Shown: piece by piece, positions 18,687 through 26,935 of the stretch | How positions within the stretch are numbered: the first letter of the stretch is position 1 | Layout of the letters: every line of letters starts with the position of its first letter | Assembly: GCA_025603075.1 (NCBI GenBank) | Contig: MU626504.1 | Coordinates: 1-26,935, forward strand | DNA: 26,935 bases | From: Neoconidiobolus thromboides FSU 785 | Taxonomy: Eukaryota; Entomophthoromycota; Entomophthoromycetes; Entomophthorales; Neoconidiobolaceae | Direction of reading: 5' to 3' | Program-made: the position numbers and the translations under genes | The notes under the pieces: model-generated | Told to the model about the DNA's origin: nothing | Databases searched by the model: none | The model's input: the letters and a program-made list of their open reading frames with translations, nothing else

Positions 18687-18695
18687 ATCAGATAA
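18687..18695 (+). promoter_or_regulatory. Iron-GATA site ATCAGATAA, downstream of first NIS synthetase
   Basis: Exact match to ATCWGATAA, the extended site bound by fungal GATA-type iron repressors (Fep1/SreA/Urbs1 family). It lies about 80 bp past the stop of the 18774 gene, an unusual position, so it may be incidental. Confidence 0.35.
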
Positions 18696-18773
18696 AACAT
18701 TTAATAACAGATCAATTTATTTGTTAAAAAAATAAGCTAGATAAAAAATATAATAAAAATAAACAAAATTAAT

Positions 18774-20585
18774 CTAACGATTTAAGAACTTTGAATTAGG
18801 GGAAGAATCGGACATATTAAAGTCCTTAGGAATTTGATAGGAGATAAGATTAGGTACTTTAGTATATAAATAATCTCTATACAAACCACCTAATTTCATA
18901 GTAATAAAGGCTTTAAAATCAGTAGTTGGACTTTCTAACCAAAGTTTTCGAGTTAAACAATTTTCTTTAGGTAATAATTGATCTAACTCATTACGAACAA
19001 TTTCCCAACCTAATCCATTATAATGTAAATTTAAACTTCGAATTACTCGATGTAAATGCATCATAAACATAGTATGATAAGCTACATGATGCATATCTTC
19101 ACTATTTTTTGCAATTTGACAAGCTTCTGAATTCCATACATTTACTTGTAATCCAGTCACTTCCTTTAATTGAGTTTGATCTACTTTAATACCACCAAAA
19201 TCACGTACAGCAAAGCCAGTAATTTGATAATTATTATTATTATCTAATTTTAATCGACATAATACATTTTGTAAATGAGCTTCATAAGTTAAACCATATT
19301 TATAAACAGGAGTAGCAAAGGCTTTTAAATATTTTTGACAATAATTAGTAAAAAACTCAATACATTTAGCTTCTGTATTTAAATTCAATACTTTTTTCAT
19401 TACAGATATACCATCGGAATCAACTTCAGTTAATGCTGCTGTTACAATTAATTTTTCACCTTTTTGTTCACATTTTTGTTCAATTTCCTCTCTAATTAAA
19501 CAAGATAAATGTTTAGCAATATCGGAATCTTCATGTTTAGAAACAATAGAACCTACTTCATCCATTACCATTAAATTTTCAAAATCATCATTAATACGTT
19601 CATAAATAGGTCGAAAGTTGGGACCAACATGAGTTGTCCAGGGAGTAATTGTACGTAAAGCACTAGTTACTTTAATACCAACTGCTAATTTAAAACTATA
19701 ATTTGGTATCGAATCTAATACTACAGTTCTTAAGGCGGCCTGTGCTTTACTTTCTAATTTTTTACTTAATTGTTGGACAAAAGGAAATTTTTCTAAGATA
19801 TTGGGCATTTGTAATTCATGAATAAATATCAAAGCTTCCGTTTCTCTATTAATTTCATGTTTTAATTCTTCATATAAAGATTCAATAACTTGCTCATATT
19901 TTCCATTAATAGTGACTTGATCACGTGGTACTTTACATACAATGATTGTTGGATTTAATAAATTATTTTTTAATTCAATTGGCTGTAATGGAGGTAGAGC
20001 ATACCTTGACTTGTTCATTGGGTGAGTTGGATGACCTTCAACGATAGATTGTTCCCAATCAATTGCTTTAGAATGTTGAACATTTAATAAAGATTGTCTA
20101 TTTAAATAAGCATATTGTTGATGATCTACACTACATAATAATTCTTTACTTACTTTATTGACAATATTCATATCAAATTGATTCCATTTAGATATTAAAT
20201 TTAATATGAAATCTAAATCATTAATTTCAACAATATTTTCTTCCTTATTTTCATTAAAATAGTATAATGGAAATTGAATTTCTTGAGGATCTAATAGCCC
20301 AATTGAATAAATCTTATCTTGATTATTATTTCTAGTTTCATTAATTAATGGCATCTCTTTTAATCCAATAATAAACCCTTCTTCATATAACTTATCATGT
20401 TTTTGGTAAATTATACCATAATATTTATTATTATTAGATAGTTGATATTTACTCATAATAGAAGAAGAGACTAATTGAGTTTCTACCATACTTTCATTAA
20501 CAATACAAGATATCAATCTAGAAAACATAGCTTGTTTAGCTTGGGAATAAGAAGTATCCGTTGAATTTGAAGTTTTACTACTCAT
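18774..20585 (-). CDS. NIS (IucA/IucC-type) siderophore synthetase, 603 aa
   Basis: An NRPS-independent siderophore synthetase, which adenylates a carboxylate (typically citrate) with ATP and condenses it with an amine or alcohol. The fungal example known to me is the rhizoferrin synthetase of Mucorales (citrate plus putrescine). Family landmarks: GHPTHPMNK at 184-192 (the ATP-binding HPxHP motif), KVTSALRT at 305-312, the EAHLQN active-site motif at 435-440, RDFGG at 461-465, and a C-terminal FhuF-like helical part with MKLGGLYRDYL at 563-573. Length is normal for the family and no intron is needed, which fits the bacterial ancestry proposed for such genes. No signal peptide, so cytosolic. 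It is a paralog of the 24181 gene. Upstream lie four ATCWGATAA sites. Exact substrate (rhizoferrin or another citrate siderophore) is inferred. Confidence 0.92.
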   Translation of the reverse strand: MSSKTSNSTDTSYSQAKQAMFSRLISCIVNESMVETQLVSSSIMSKYQLSNNNKYYGIIYQKHDKLYEEGFIIGLKEMPLINETRNNNQDKIYSIGLLDPQEIQFPLYYFNENKEENIVEINDLDFILNLISKWNQFDMNIVNKVSKELLCSVDHQQYAYLNRQSLLNVQHSKAIDWEQSIVEGHPTHPMNKSRYALPPLQPIELKNNLLNPTIIVCKVPRDQVTINGKYEQVIESLYEELKHEINRETEALIFIHELQMPNILEKFPFVQQLSKKLESKAQAALRTVVLDSIPNYSFKLAVGIKVTSALRTITPWTTHVGPNFRPIYERINDDFENLMVMDEVGSIVSKHEDSDIAKHLSCLIREEIEQKCEQKGEKLIVTAALTEVDSDGISVMKKVLNLNTEAKCIEFFTNYCQKYLKAFATPVYKYGLTYEAHLQNVLCRLKLDNNNNYQITGFAVRDFGGIKVDQTQLKEVTGLQVNVWNSEACQIAKNSEDMHHVAYHTMFMMHLHRVIRSLNLHYNGLGWEIVRNELDQLLPKENCLTRKLWLESPTTDFKAFITMKLGGLYRDYLYTKVPNLISYQIPKDFNMSDSSPNSKFLNR

Positions 20586-20744
20586 TTTCTTAACACGATA
20601 TATATAAAATCTAATTTAAAATAATTTATTTTGTTTCAACTTGTTAAAGAATCGATTATATTTAGTTGACTTTAAATACTTTTTGTTTGACTAAGCAATT
20701 TAGAAAGATCACAGAATAAATTTTGATTGTTTCTTATCATCCAA

Positions 20745-20790
20745 ATCAGATAAAACCCATACGATAATGTGTATTTTTAGTTTATCAGAT
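20745..20790. promoter_or_regulatory. Two inverted iron-GATA sites upstream of first NIS synthetase
   Basis: ATCAGATAA at 20745-20753 (+ strand) and ATCTGATAA at 20782-20790 (- strand), 160 and 197 bp upstream of the ATG at 20585. Paired sites on opposite strands are a common arrangement for two-finger fungal GATA repressors of siderophore genes, so iron repression is the likely role. Confidence 0.65.
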
Positions 20791-20944
20791 AGAAGGTATT
20801 ATGACTTTTATAGTATAGAATATTATTTTATTCTAGATTGAACTAGATGTTATAGATAGCCTAATTAGAACATGTTAAAGATTAAATTTGTTGACTTAAT
20901 CCTTTATAATTAGATAATTGAAAATTCAATAAACTATTACAAAG

Positions 20945-20953
20945 ATCTGATAA
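20945..20953 (+). promoter_or_regulatory. Iron-GATA site ATCTGATAA
   Basis: Exact ATCWGATAA match 360 bp upstream of the first NIS synthetase, in the spacer shared with the divergent FetB-like gene. Confidence 0.55.
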
Positions 20954-21150
20954 AATTAAAGTTAAATTTGATTGGTTGATTAATTTTAATCGACATTTAA
21001 TCAATATCTAACTGTTAATATGAAAAGTGTACATTAAGTATAGCTTATTCTTTAGTCTAGTTCTACTAGTCATAATAAACGCAAGGTTTTAAAATAAACT
21101 TGTAATCTTATTAATCTACTATATAAATAAATTTAGTTTATTATTTCTTT

Positions 21151-21159
21151 ATCTGATAA
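21151..21159 (+). promoter_or_regulatory. Iron-GATA site ATCTGATAA
   Basis: Exact match in the middle of the divergent spacer, about 570 bp from the first NIS synthetase and 880 bp from the FetB-like gene. It could serve either. Confidence 0.5.
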
Positions 21160-21187
21160 AAACTATCATTAGCTTTTGTAATTATAA

Positions 21188-21229
21188 TAAGTAAAATAAG
21201 TAAAATAAGTAAAATAAGTAAAATAAGTT
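21188..21229. repeat. 9-bp tandem repeat (GTAAAATAA)n
   Basis: Four perfect copies of GTAAAATAA (21191-21226) with partial units on both sides, in the spacer between the divergent NIS synthetase and FetB-like genes. Confidence 0.85.
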
Positions 21230-21800
21230 ATATATTTTTATAAAATTAAGTTAAAGTGAAACAACACATAATATGGTAGCATTATCTAATAGTAAAGCAT
21301 TAAGGGGTTAATACGAATTAATGATGTAAGGATAATAGAATAGAGTCAATTAATTTTATGTCAGGGAGCTTTACCTTATAATAATCAACAATCATGTTAT
21401 CACTCCAACCCTTTTAATCTGATCACGCATAAATAGTTTATTCATTTCTATTTAATAGTTGTTTCATAGATTATCAATTTTCTATTTTATAAAAAAATAA
21501 CAAGATCAAAAAATAGGAGGATTTTATAGATTATCAGTAACCAAACAAATGTAAGTATTTTATTGAAAAAAAAAGAATTAAAAATTTAATAAAAGAAAAC
21601 TTATATTTTGCATAGCTTATCATACCCCATTGTATGGTGTTGATAATTTTAGTATTTGTATATAATGGGATTCAAATGCCTTATAGTTAAATTTACTAAT
21701 TTTAGCTAATTGTCAATTTAAATTAGAAATAAAATAAATCTTAGATTATTTCTGTTAAGCTAAAATAAACAACATAAATAAATTCAAGTAGAAATAAAAT

Positions 21801-21809
21801 ATCTGATAA
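21801..21809 (+). promoter_or_regulatory. Iron-GATA site ATCTGATAA upstream of the FetB-like gene
   Basis: Exact ATCWGATAA match 233 bp upstream of the ATG at 22034, a normal promoter distance, linking the membrane protein gene to the same iron control as the synthetases. Confidence 0.6.
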
Positions 21810-22033
21810 AAAGTAATCTATAATTCTAATATTCATTTTTATTCTTATAAATTCAATTGATTTATGATTTATTGATTTATTAACCTTCCCTTAATGTAAA
21901 AAAATTACAACTAATCATTATCAACTTTTATACATTATAAAAATCATTTCTCTTTTCTTTTCTTTTTTGATCATTCTTTTAATTAAAGTTCATTCATTTT
22001 ATTAATCTATTTCTCGATCTCTAACTCATAAAG

Positions 22034-23213
22034 ATGGATTCATCACAATGTCCTATTACAAACAACAATAAATATGTATCCGTTGGATGGGATGCAGTAG
22101 GCTGGTCAAGTTTATTTGTAGTATTTAATATAATATTATCCCTCGCATTACAATTAAAAATGGAAGTCTCTCTTATAATAGCTAGTGTACGATGTTTAGC
22201 CCAATTAACTTTAATGGCTTATATATTAAAACCTGTGTTAGATTCAGATGAAATTTGGATCCCATTTTTGATGGCTGGTAAGTTACTTTATTCCTTATAT
22301 TATTCTATATAATTCTATATAATTCTATATTATTCTATATTATTCTATATTATTCTATATTATTCTATATTATTCTATATTATTCTATATTATTCTATTT
22401 TATTCTATTTTATTTACAAATTTTGATTTTTATAGCTATCTTTGTTATCTTAGCAAGTTATGAAACAGTATATCATCAATCAAAAGTGCGACATCGATCT
22501 ATGGTAAGTCATATTAGTTAATTTTTTATTTTAAATTAATTAATTAATCCTATTATCTCTAGTTAATTATAGTCTTTATCTCTATTTTAATTAGCAATGG
22601 AGTAGTTGGAATTATTGGTCTCGCCTGTATTATTAAAGTATTACCTTTTTGGCAACCTCAACAATTTATTCCTATTATCGGTATGTTGCTTGGTAACTCA
22701 ATGTCTGGTATGGCCGTTGGTATTTCCCATTGTTTACAAACACTTAGTACTCAAAAAGATAGTATAGAAATGTATCTTTCATATGGTAGTACGCGTTGGG
22801 AAGCTTCACGTCCCATTGCTATTCAATCCATACGATTAGGTATGATACCCACTATCAATGCTATGTGTGTGATGGGAATTATCTCCATTCCAGGGATGAT
22901 GACTGGTCAAATTTTAGGTGGAGCTGATGTATTGGATGCTGTAAGGTATCAACAAGTTACCATGTTTATGATATTATCATCTACTGCATTAGGTACTTTA
23001 TTATCTGTCTCAGGTGCACTATTTGTGTGTATTGATAGATATCATCGTCATAGAGCTGATCGTATTTATAATACTCCTGCTTGGCAAGAGGTACTTTATA
23101 TCAAATACGTGGCTACTCCAATTAGTAAAGGGTTTTTGAATATTAAAGCTATGTTCAAGAATAAGCAAGGTGGAGCTATTGATGTTAATGAAGCTTTTAG
23201 GGAAAAGAATTAG
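22034..23213 (+). CDS. FetB/STAR2-like UPF0014 membrane protein, three exons, 320 aa
   Basis: Spliced gene with exons 22034-22277, 22436-22503 and 22563-23213 (963 coding bases), joined by GTAAGT...TATAG and GTAAGT...CTCTAG introns. Both junctions keep the frame and restore family sequence (...FLMA-AIFVILASYE and HRSM-LIIVFI). The family is UPF0014: E. coli FetB, the membrane half of the FetA-FetB iron exporter, and plant STAR2/ALS3. Signatures are GMLLGNSMSGMAVG in exon 3 (near residue 145), MGIISIPGMMTGQILGG (near residue 205) and several hydrophobic membrane spans. A charged cytosolic tail follows the last span. No ATPase partner is visible nearby. Its position between two siderophore synthetases and under the same GATA motif suggests a role in iron or siderophore movement; substrate and membrane are inferred. 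Poly(A) signal AATAAA is at 23273-23278. Confidence 0.9.
22301..22410 (+). repeat. 10-bp tandem repeat filling intron 1 of the FetB-like gene
   Basis: Eleven copies of TATTCTATAT or one-base variants (AATTCTATAT early, TATTCTATTT late) make up most of the 158-bp intron. The gradual change in variants at both ends is typical of slippage expansion. Confidence 0.9.
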
Positions 23214-23393
23214 ATATTTGAAAAGTAGAATTAGTTATTGTTTTTTAGTAGAAGATATTACATTACAAGTTTAATAAAAATTTAAGTTGTTTTTTTTGTA
23301 TTCATTTTATTTATTCACTTAGTTTTACTTATTTTGAATCTTTATTTATTTAATAAATAGAAAACAAAAAGTTTTTAAGTCGATTTTAATTAT

Positions 23394-23421
23394 AAAAATA
23401 AAAAATAAAAAATAAAAAATA
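23394..23421. repeat. 7-bp tandem repeat (AAAAATA)4
   Basis: Four consecutive AAAAATA units in the spacer after the FetB-like gene, directly before a degraded copy of the dispersed repeat. Confidence 0.7.
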
Positions 23422-23437
23422 TTGAAATATTAAGCTG

Positions 23438-23523
23438 AGTTTTTGAATTTCATTTATTTTTTAAGCATTATTAAAAAGTGAAAAATTGTTAGTAAAATTC
23501 TTTAAAAAAGGCATTTTCATATG
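23438..23523 (+). repeat. MITE-like 105-bp repeat, copy 12 (eroded)
   Basis: Recognisable from TTTTTTAAGC, AAGTGAAAAATTGTTAGT and AAAATTCTTTAA, and a right end TTTTCATATG. The left end is lost. Confidence 0.6.
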
Positions 23524-23923
23524 CTTATTTTGATTAATAAAATATCAATAAAATACTTTTATTTCAATTAAGAAACAAAAAAAATCAATATCTAGTTCAA
23601 CATATTAACTTCAATTATAAATAATTGATAATAATTAGTAACTTTTGTTAATTAAACTCTTATCCCTAATAATTAGAACTCATAAACCCTGTTTCTAATA
23701 AATTTGAGTTCATAAACTCTATTGTAAACTATAACAAATAGCCTAAACTAATTTTAGTTAAAGTATTTCTAAATTACTTTGAATAATAATTGATAAGTAA
23801 TCATGATAAACTAACAACATAACCCCAACCATCTAGATAAATGAATAATCTTTTAACCTTACACTAAAACTCATCTTAATCTTATAAGCCTCATTTTTAT
23901 TATGTACAATCATAATCACAGTG

Positions 23924-23973
23924 TTATCAGATATCCTATTTTATTCTTTCTATAAAAAAAAGCAATCAGATAA
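23924..23973. promoter_or_regulatory. Two inverted iron-GATA sites upstream of second NIS synthetase
   Basis: ATCTGATAA on the - strand at 23924-23932 and ATCAGATAA on the + strand at 23965-23973, about 257 and 216 bp before the ATG at 24181. As before the first synthetase, two sites lie about 40 bp apart on opposite strands, here in the opposite order. Confidence 0.65.
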
Positions 23974-24054
23974 AATTTTGATATTTTTAACAATCATCAA
24001 GAACAAATTATAATCTAGGATTAGCCAATAATATAAAACTCAAACAATTAATAT

Positions 24055-24063
24055 TTATCTGAT
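24055..24063 (-). promoter_or_regulatory. Iron-GATA site ATCAGATAA, promoter-proximal
   Basis: Exact match on the - strand 126 bp before the second NIS synthetase start, 34 bp upstream of a TATAAAA element (24097-24103). A repressor bound here could block initiation. Confidence 0.6.
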
Positions 24064-24180
24064 GAAAATATCAATTTCTCTATTAAAAGTGAAGCATATA
24101 AAAACTTAATTTCAGAAACAATGAGAATGCAAAATTCGAGTTAATCTCTTTTCATTTTATTCTTTGAAAAATCCACTAAA

Positions 24181-25926
24181 ATGACCCTGGATGATGTTGA
24201 TTTAAAACAAAAAGCTTCTGAAGCTATGATCAAACGTTTAGTTACTTGTATGGTTAATGAAGATATGGTAGCTACCAAATTACTTACTGACAATCATTCG
24301 TTTAATTTACCTACCTTCGATTATAATCATTTAAGTTTTATAACTCAAAAAGATTCTATTAATCCTCAAGAAGGTTTCTTATTAAAATTACAGCATTTAC
24401 CTTTACTTCGTGAAATTGATAGTGGATTTTCTATAGGTTTACTTGATCCCATGGATATTCAATTCCCATTCTATTATTATTCCAATGATAAATTAACTGA
24501 ACTCGATGATGTAACCTTTATAATGGAAAAAGTAAGTATATGGAATAATTTTGATGCTGTTATGGTGAAAAAAGTAACCTTAGAATTGTTGAGTTGTGTA
24601 GAACATCAATATCATGCCTATTTAAATAGAAAAGAAATATTAAATGTAGATACAGCTAAAGCAATTGAATGGGAACAATCTATTGTTGAAGGTCATCCAA
24701 CTCATCCAATGAATAAAGCAAGACATGCCATTGCACCTATCCCATACATTAAGCCAGAAGAAGATATGTTAAGTCCTAAAATGATTGTTTGTAAAGTACC
24801 ACGTGAGGAAGTAACTATCTTAGGTAAATATGAATCTGTATTAAAACCTTTATATGAAGAATTAGCTGGAGAAGTAAATATTGAAACTGAAGCTTTGATT
24901 ATGGTCCATGAATTACAAGTTTACAATTTAAAAGAGAAATTTCCTAATGTCAAAGTATTAAGTAAACAAATCTCAAGTTTGTCTCAAGCTACACTAAGAA
25001 CTATGAAAATTGATGGATTTCCAAACTTTAATTTTAAATTACCATTAGGTATTAAAGTGACTTCAGCATTAAGAACAGTGTCCCCTTGGACTACTTTCTT
25101 TGGTCCTAATTTTGGTCGAATTGCACAAAAAATTAATTTAGATAAAGAGAATTTAATTATTGTTGATGAAGTAGGCTCAATTGTTTCTAATCATCCATCA
25201 ATTGATATGGCTAAACATTTATCCTGTTTGATTCGAGAAGAAGTGGAAGTTCAATGTTTAAAAAGAGATGAAAAGGTAATTATTGCAGCTGCATTAACTG
25301 AAATTGATTTTGATAATGTATCTGTATTAACAAAAGTGTTTAATTTAAATACTTATGAAAAAAGAGTATCTTTTTTTAAAACATATTGTGAAAAATATTT
25401 AACTGCTTTCCTTACCCCAGTAATTAAATTTGGTATTGCATGGGAATCTCATTTACAAAATACATTATGTCGATTTAAAAAAGTAAATGAAGAATATCAA
25501 TTAGTTGGTTTTGCTATTCGTGATTTTGGTGGTATTAAGGTTCATCAAGATACTTTATTCGATGCCATTGGTGAAAAAGTACTAGTATTTAATGAAGATG
25601 CTTCCCAATTAGCTCATAATAAACAAGATATGTACCATGTAGCCTATCATACTATGTTTATGATGCATCTTCATAGAATTCTTCGCTGTTTAAATTTACA
25701 TTATAATGGAATAGGTTGGGAAATCGTTAGAAAAGAGCTAGACAGACAATTACCTAAAGACCATGAGTTGAGGCACCATTGGTTGGAAAATAAAGAAGCA
25801 GATTTCAAAGCGTTTATTTCCATGAAATTAGATGGTTTATTTAGGGATTATCTTTATACTAAAGTACCTAATTTAATTTCTTATCAAATACCTAAAAAGT
25901 TCGAAAGTAAAGTAGTTGATTATTAA
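24181..25926 (+). CDS. NIS (IucA/IucC-type) siderophore synthetase, second paralog, 581 aa
   Basis: Second NRPS-independent siderophore synthetase. By eye it shares well over half its residues with the 18774 product in the core, so the two are duplicates. Landmarks: GHPTHPMNK at 171-179 (ATP/phosphate motif), KVTSALRT at 292-299, ESHLQN at 422-427 (active site), RDFGG at 447-451, and the C-terminal segment MKLDGLFRDYLYTKVPNL at 548-565. All family motifs are intact, so both copies look active. They differ in the N-terminal region and in the loop after the HPxHP motif, which leaves room for different substrates or successive condensation steps, as in bacterial IucA and IucC. Intronless and cytosolic. 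Three ATCWGATAA sites and a TATAAAA element precede it. Poly(A) signal AATAAA is at 25970-25975. Confidence 0.92.
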   Translation: MTLDDVDLKQKASEAMIKRLVTCMVNEDMVATKLLTDNHSFNLPTFDYNHLSFITQKDSINPQEGFLLKLQHLPLLREIDSGFSIGLLDPMDIQFPFYYYSNDKLTELDDVTFIMEKVSIWNNFDAVMVKKVTLELLSCVEHQYHAYLNRKEILNVDTAKAIEWEQSIVEGHPTHPMNKARHAIAPIPYIKPEEDMLSPKMIVCKVPREEVTILGKYESVLKPLYEELAGEVNIETEALIMVHELQVYNLKEKFPNVKVLSKQISSLSQATLRTMKIDGFPNFNFKLPLGIKVTSALRTVSPWTTFFGPNFGRIAQKINLDKENLIIVDEVGSIVSNHPSIDMAKHLSCLIREEVEVQCLKRDEKVIIAAALTEIDFDNVSVLTKVFNLNTYEKRVSFFKTYCEKYLTAFLTPVIKFGIAWESHLQNTLCRFKKVNEEYQLVGFAIRDFGGIKVHQDTLFDAIGEKVLVFNEDASQLAHNKQDMYHVAYHTMFMMHLHRILRCLNLHYNGIGWEIVRKELDRQLPKDHELRHHWLENKEADFKAFISMKLDGLFRDYLYTKVPNLISYQIPKKFESKVVDY

Positions 25927-26174
25927 AAAAGAAGTTTGTGATAAAAAACGTTACATCTGATAGTGGATGAATAAAATAATTTTATTTTTTTAATATTTTG
26001 TTGCTTTGTTTTATCGTTTATTTTATTTTGATTTTATTGATGTTGATATGATGGACTTACATTAGTTTTTTGATATAACATATTGATAGATAGATACATG
26101 TAAGCTACAAGGGCTTTGAAGTCCTCAGACTCAGACCCAAAGGCGTATCAATTGATAAGTTGACATAAAGTAAG

Positions 26175-26276
26175 ATAAGAGGATTTTTTTGGTCCCATTA
26201 CTTTTTCCATTTTTTAAGCTCTATTTAAATCGAAAAGTTGTTAACAAAATCCTTAAACAAAAATACATCCCCATAA
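26175..26276 (+). repeat. MITE-like 105-bp repeat, copy 13
   Basis: ATAAGAGGATTTTTTTGG at the left, CATTACTTTTTCCATTTTTT, AAGCTCTATTTAAATCG, GTTGTTAACAAAATCC, and TACATCCCCATAA at the right. Confidence 0.8.
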
Positions 26277-26455
26277 GATAAGTTCAATACTCGGGCAATG
26301 GAAGTGAGAAGTTTTAAAGACTTCTTAAATATAAGATAAAAACTATAATTTAGATTAATTGAATTAGTGTAATTGATAAGACTTAAAAGAATGATTTATT
26401 TCATAATAAATAATAAAATAGAGCTTAATCAAGAGAAATTTTAAAAGGAATTTAT

Positions 26456-26563
26456 GATTTGGGGATGTATTTTTGTGTTTAAGAATTTTACTAACAAATT
26501 TTCCGCTTAAATAGTGCTTAAAAAATGGAAAAAATAATGAAGTTAAAAAAACATTCCCATTTA
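26456..26563 (-). repeat. MITE-like 105-bp repeat, copy 14
   Basis: Reverse orientation: GATTTGGGGATGTATTTTTG at the left, AATTTTACTAACAAATT, CCGCTTAAATAGTGCTTAA, ATGGAAAAAATAATGAAG and ACATTCCCATTT at the right. It faces copy 13 about 180 bp away. Confidence 0.85.
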
Positions 26564-26833
26564 TATACTTTTTATGAGTCTAAAAAGCATTAATGAACTA
26601 TATTTTATATTCATAATATATATCATCAAGATTAGTAATAATTTTAAGATTGATTTTCTTTATATTAATTTTTAAAATGCATTCAATTTTATAAAGTGAT
26701 TTGATTAATAATTCTGATAAAAACAGCTCTTACTTTTATTTTATAACTAATTTACTAAATTGATATTTTATTTTCACATAATATTTTTATTTAAAACAAT
26801 TATATTTTACATTAAAAATAAATAGATAAAAAC

Positions 26834-26935
26834 TTATTGAATGGATATCCTTATTTTCTTGTCTTCTTTCTTAACTCGCTTTGGAATTATTAGATTCAAT
26901 ACTCCATCAGTTAGATCTGCTTGAATCTCTTCAGC
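26834..26935 (-). CDS. Small heat shock protein (Hsp20/alpha-crystallin), C-terminal end (partial)
   Basis: The last 33 codons of a - strand gene that enters from the right edge, ending with TAA at 26834-26836. The residues (AEEIQADLTDGVLNLIIPKR...KKIRISIQ) match the end of the alpha-crystallin domain: the 'A-L-x-D/N-GVL-x-L-x-IPK' strand, a basic linker, then the I-x-I motif (IRISI) that docks onto neighbouring subunits in sHSP oligomers. The protein would be an ATP-independent chaperone that holds unfolding proteins under stress. The start and the rest of the domain lie outside the window, so length and introns cannot be judged. Confidence 0.8.
   Translation of the reverse strand, partial: AEEIQADLTDGVLNLIIPKRVKKEDKKIRISIQ

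Overview
The window looks like nuclear DNA of a very AT-rich fungus, most plausibly an early-diverging 'zygomycete'-type lineage such as the Entomophthoromycotina. This placement is inference. The evidence is: an intron-bearing gene with GT...AG introns, an intron-free eukaryotic tRNA-Asp, fungal-type secreted and GPI-anchored Ser/Thr-rich wall proteins, fungal GATA-type iron-regulator sites, and siderophore synthetases of the bacterial-derived NIS type known from rhizoferrin-making fungi. Coding DNA is visibly less AT-rich than the spacers.

Left third (1-6309, + strand): the 3' end of a Gly/Asn-rich protein gene, then two complete genes for secreted Gly/Ser/Asn-rich low-complexity proteins (1902-2597, 5692-6309), separated by long AT-rich spacers with a telomere-like heptamer run and a possible frameshifted coding relic.

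Middle (7.8-17.1 kb, - strand): a tandem array of five paralogous genes for small secreted proteins. Each has a conserved signal peptide, a Ser/Thr-rich mucin-like body and a conserved hydrophobic GPI-type tail. The array members share promoter motifs and a poly(A) signal just after the stop. A short (~105 bp) MITE-like repeat with imperfect CATATG-type terminal inverted repeats occurs at least 14 times (plus one fragment), densest in and around this array. A decayed coding region (about 14.5-15.5 kb) sits between array members 4 and 5.

Right third (18.1-26.9 kb): a tRNA-Asp(GTC) gene; an iron locus made of a NIS (IucA/IucC-type) siderophore synthetase on the - strand (18774-20585), a three-exon gene for a FetB/STAR2-like UPF0014 membrane protein on the + strand (22034-23213), and a second, paralogous NIS synthetase on the + strand (24181-25926); then the 3' end of a small heat shock protein (Hsp20) gene. 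The extended iron-GATA motif ATCWGATAA (either strand) was found nine times, all between 18687 and 24063: eight lie in the upstream spacers of the three genes and one lies just past the first gene's stop. None was found in the rest of the window. I read this as a co-regulated, iron-repressed siderophore locus in which two citrate/amine-condensing synthetases are coupled to a membrane transporter subunit. That is the most interesting system in the window.
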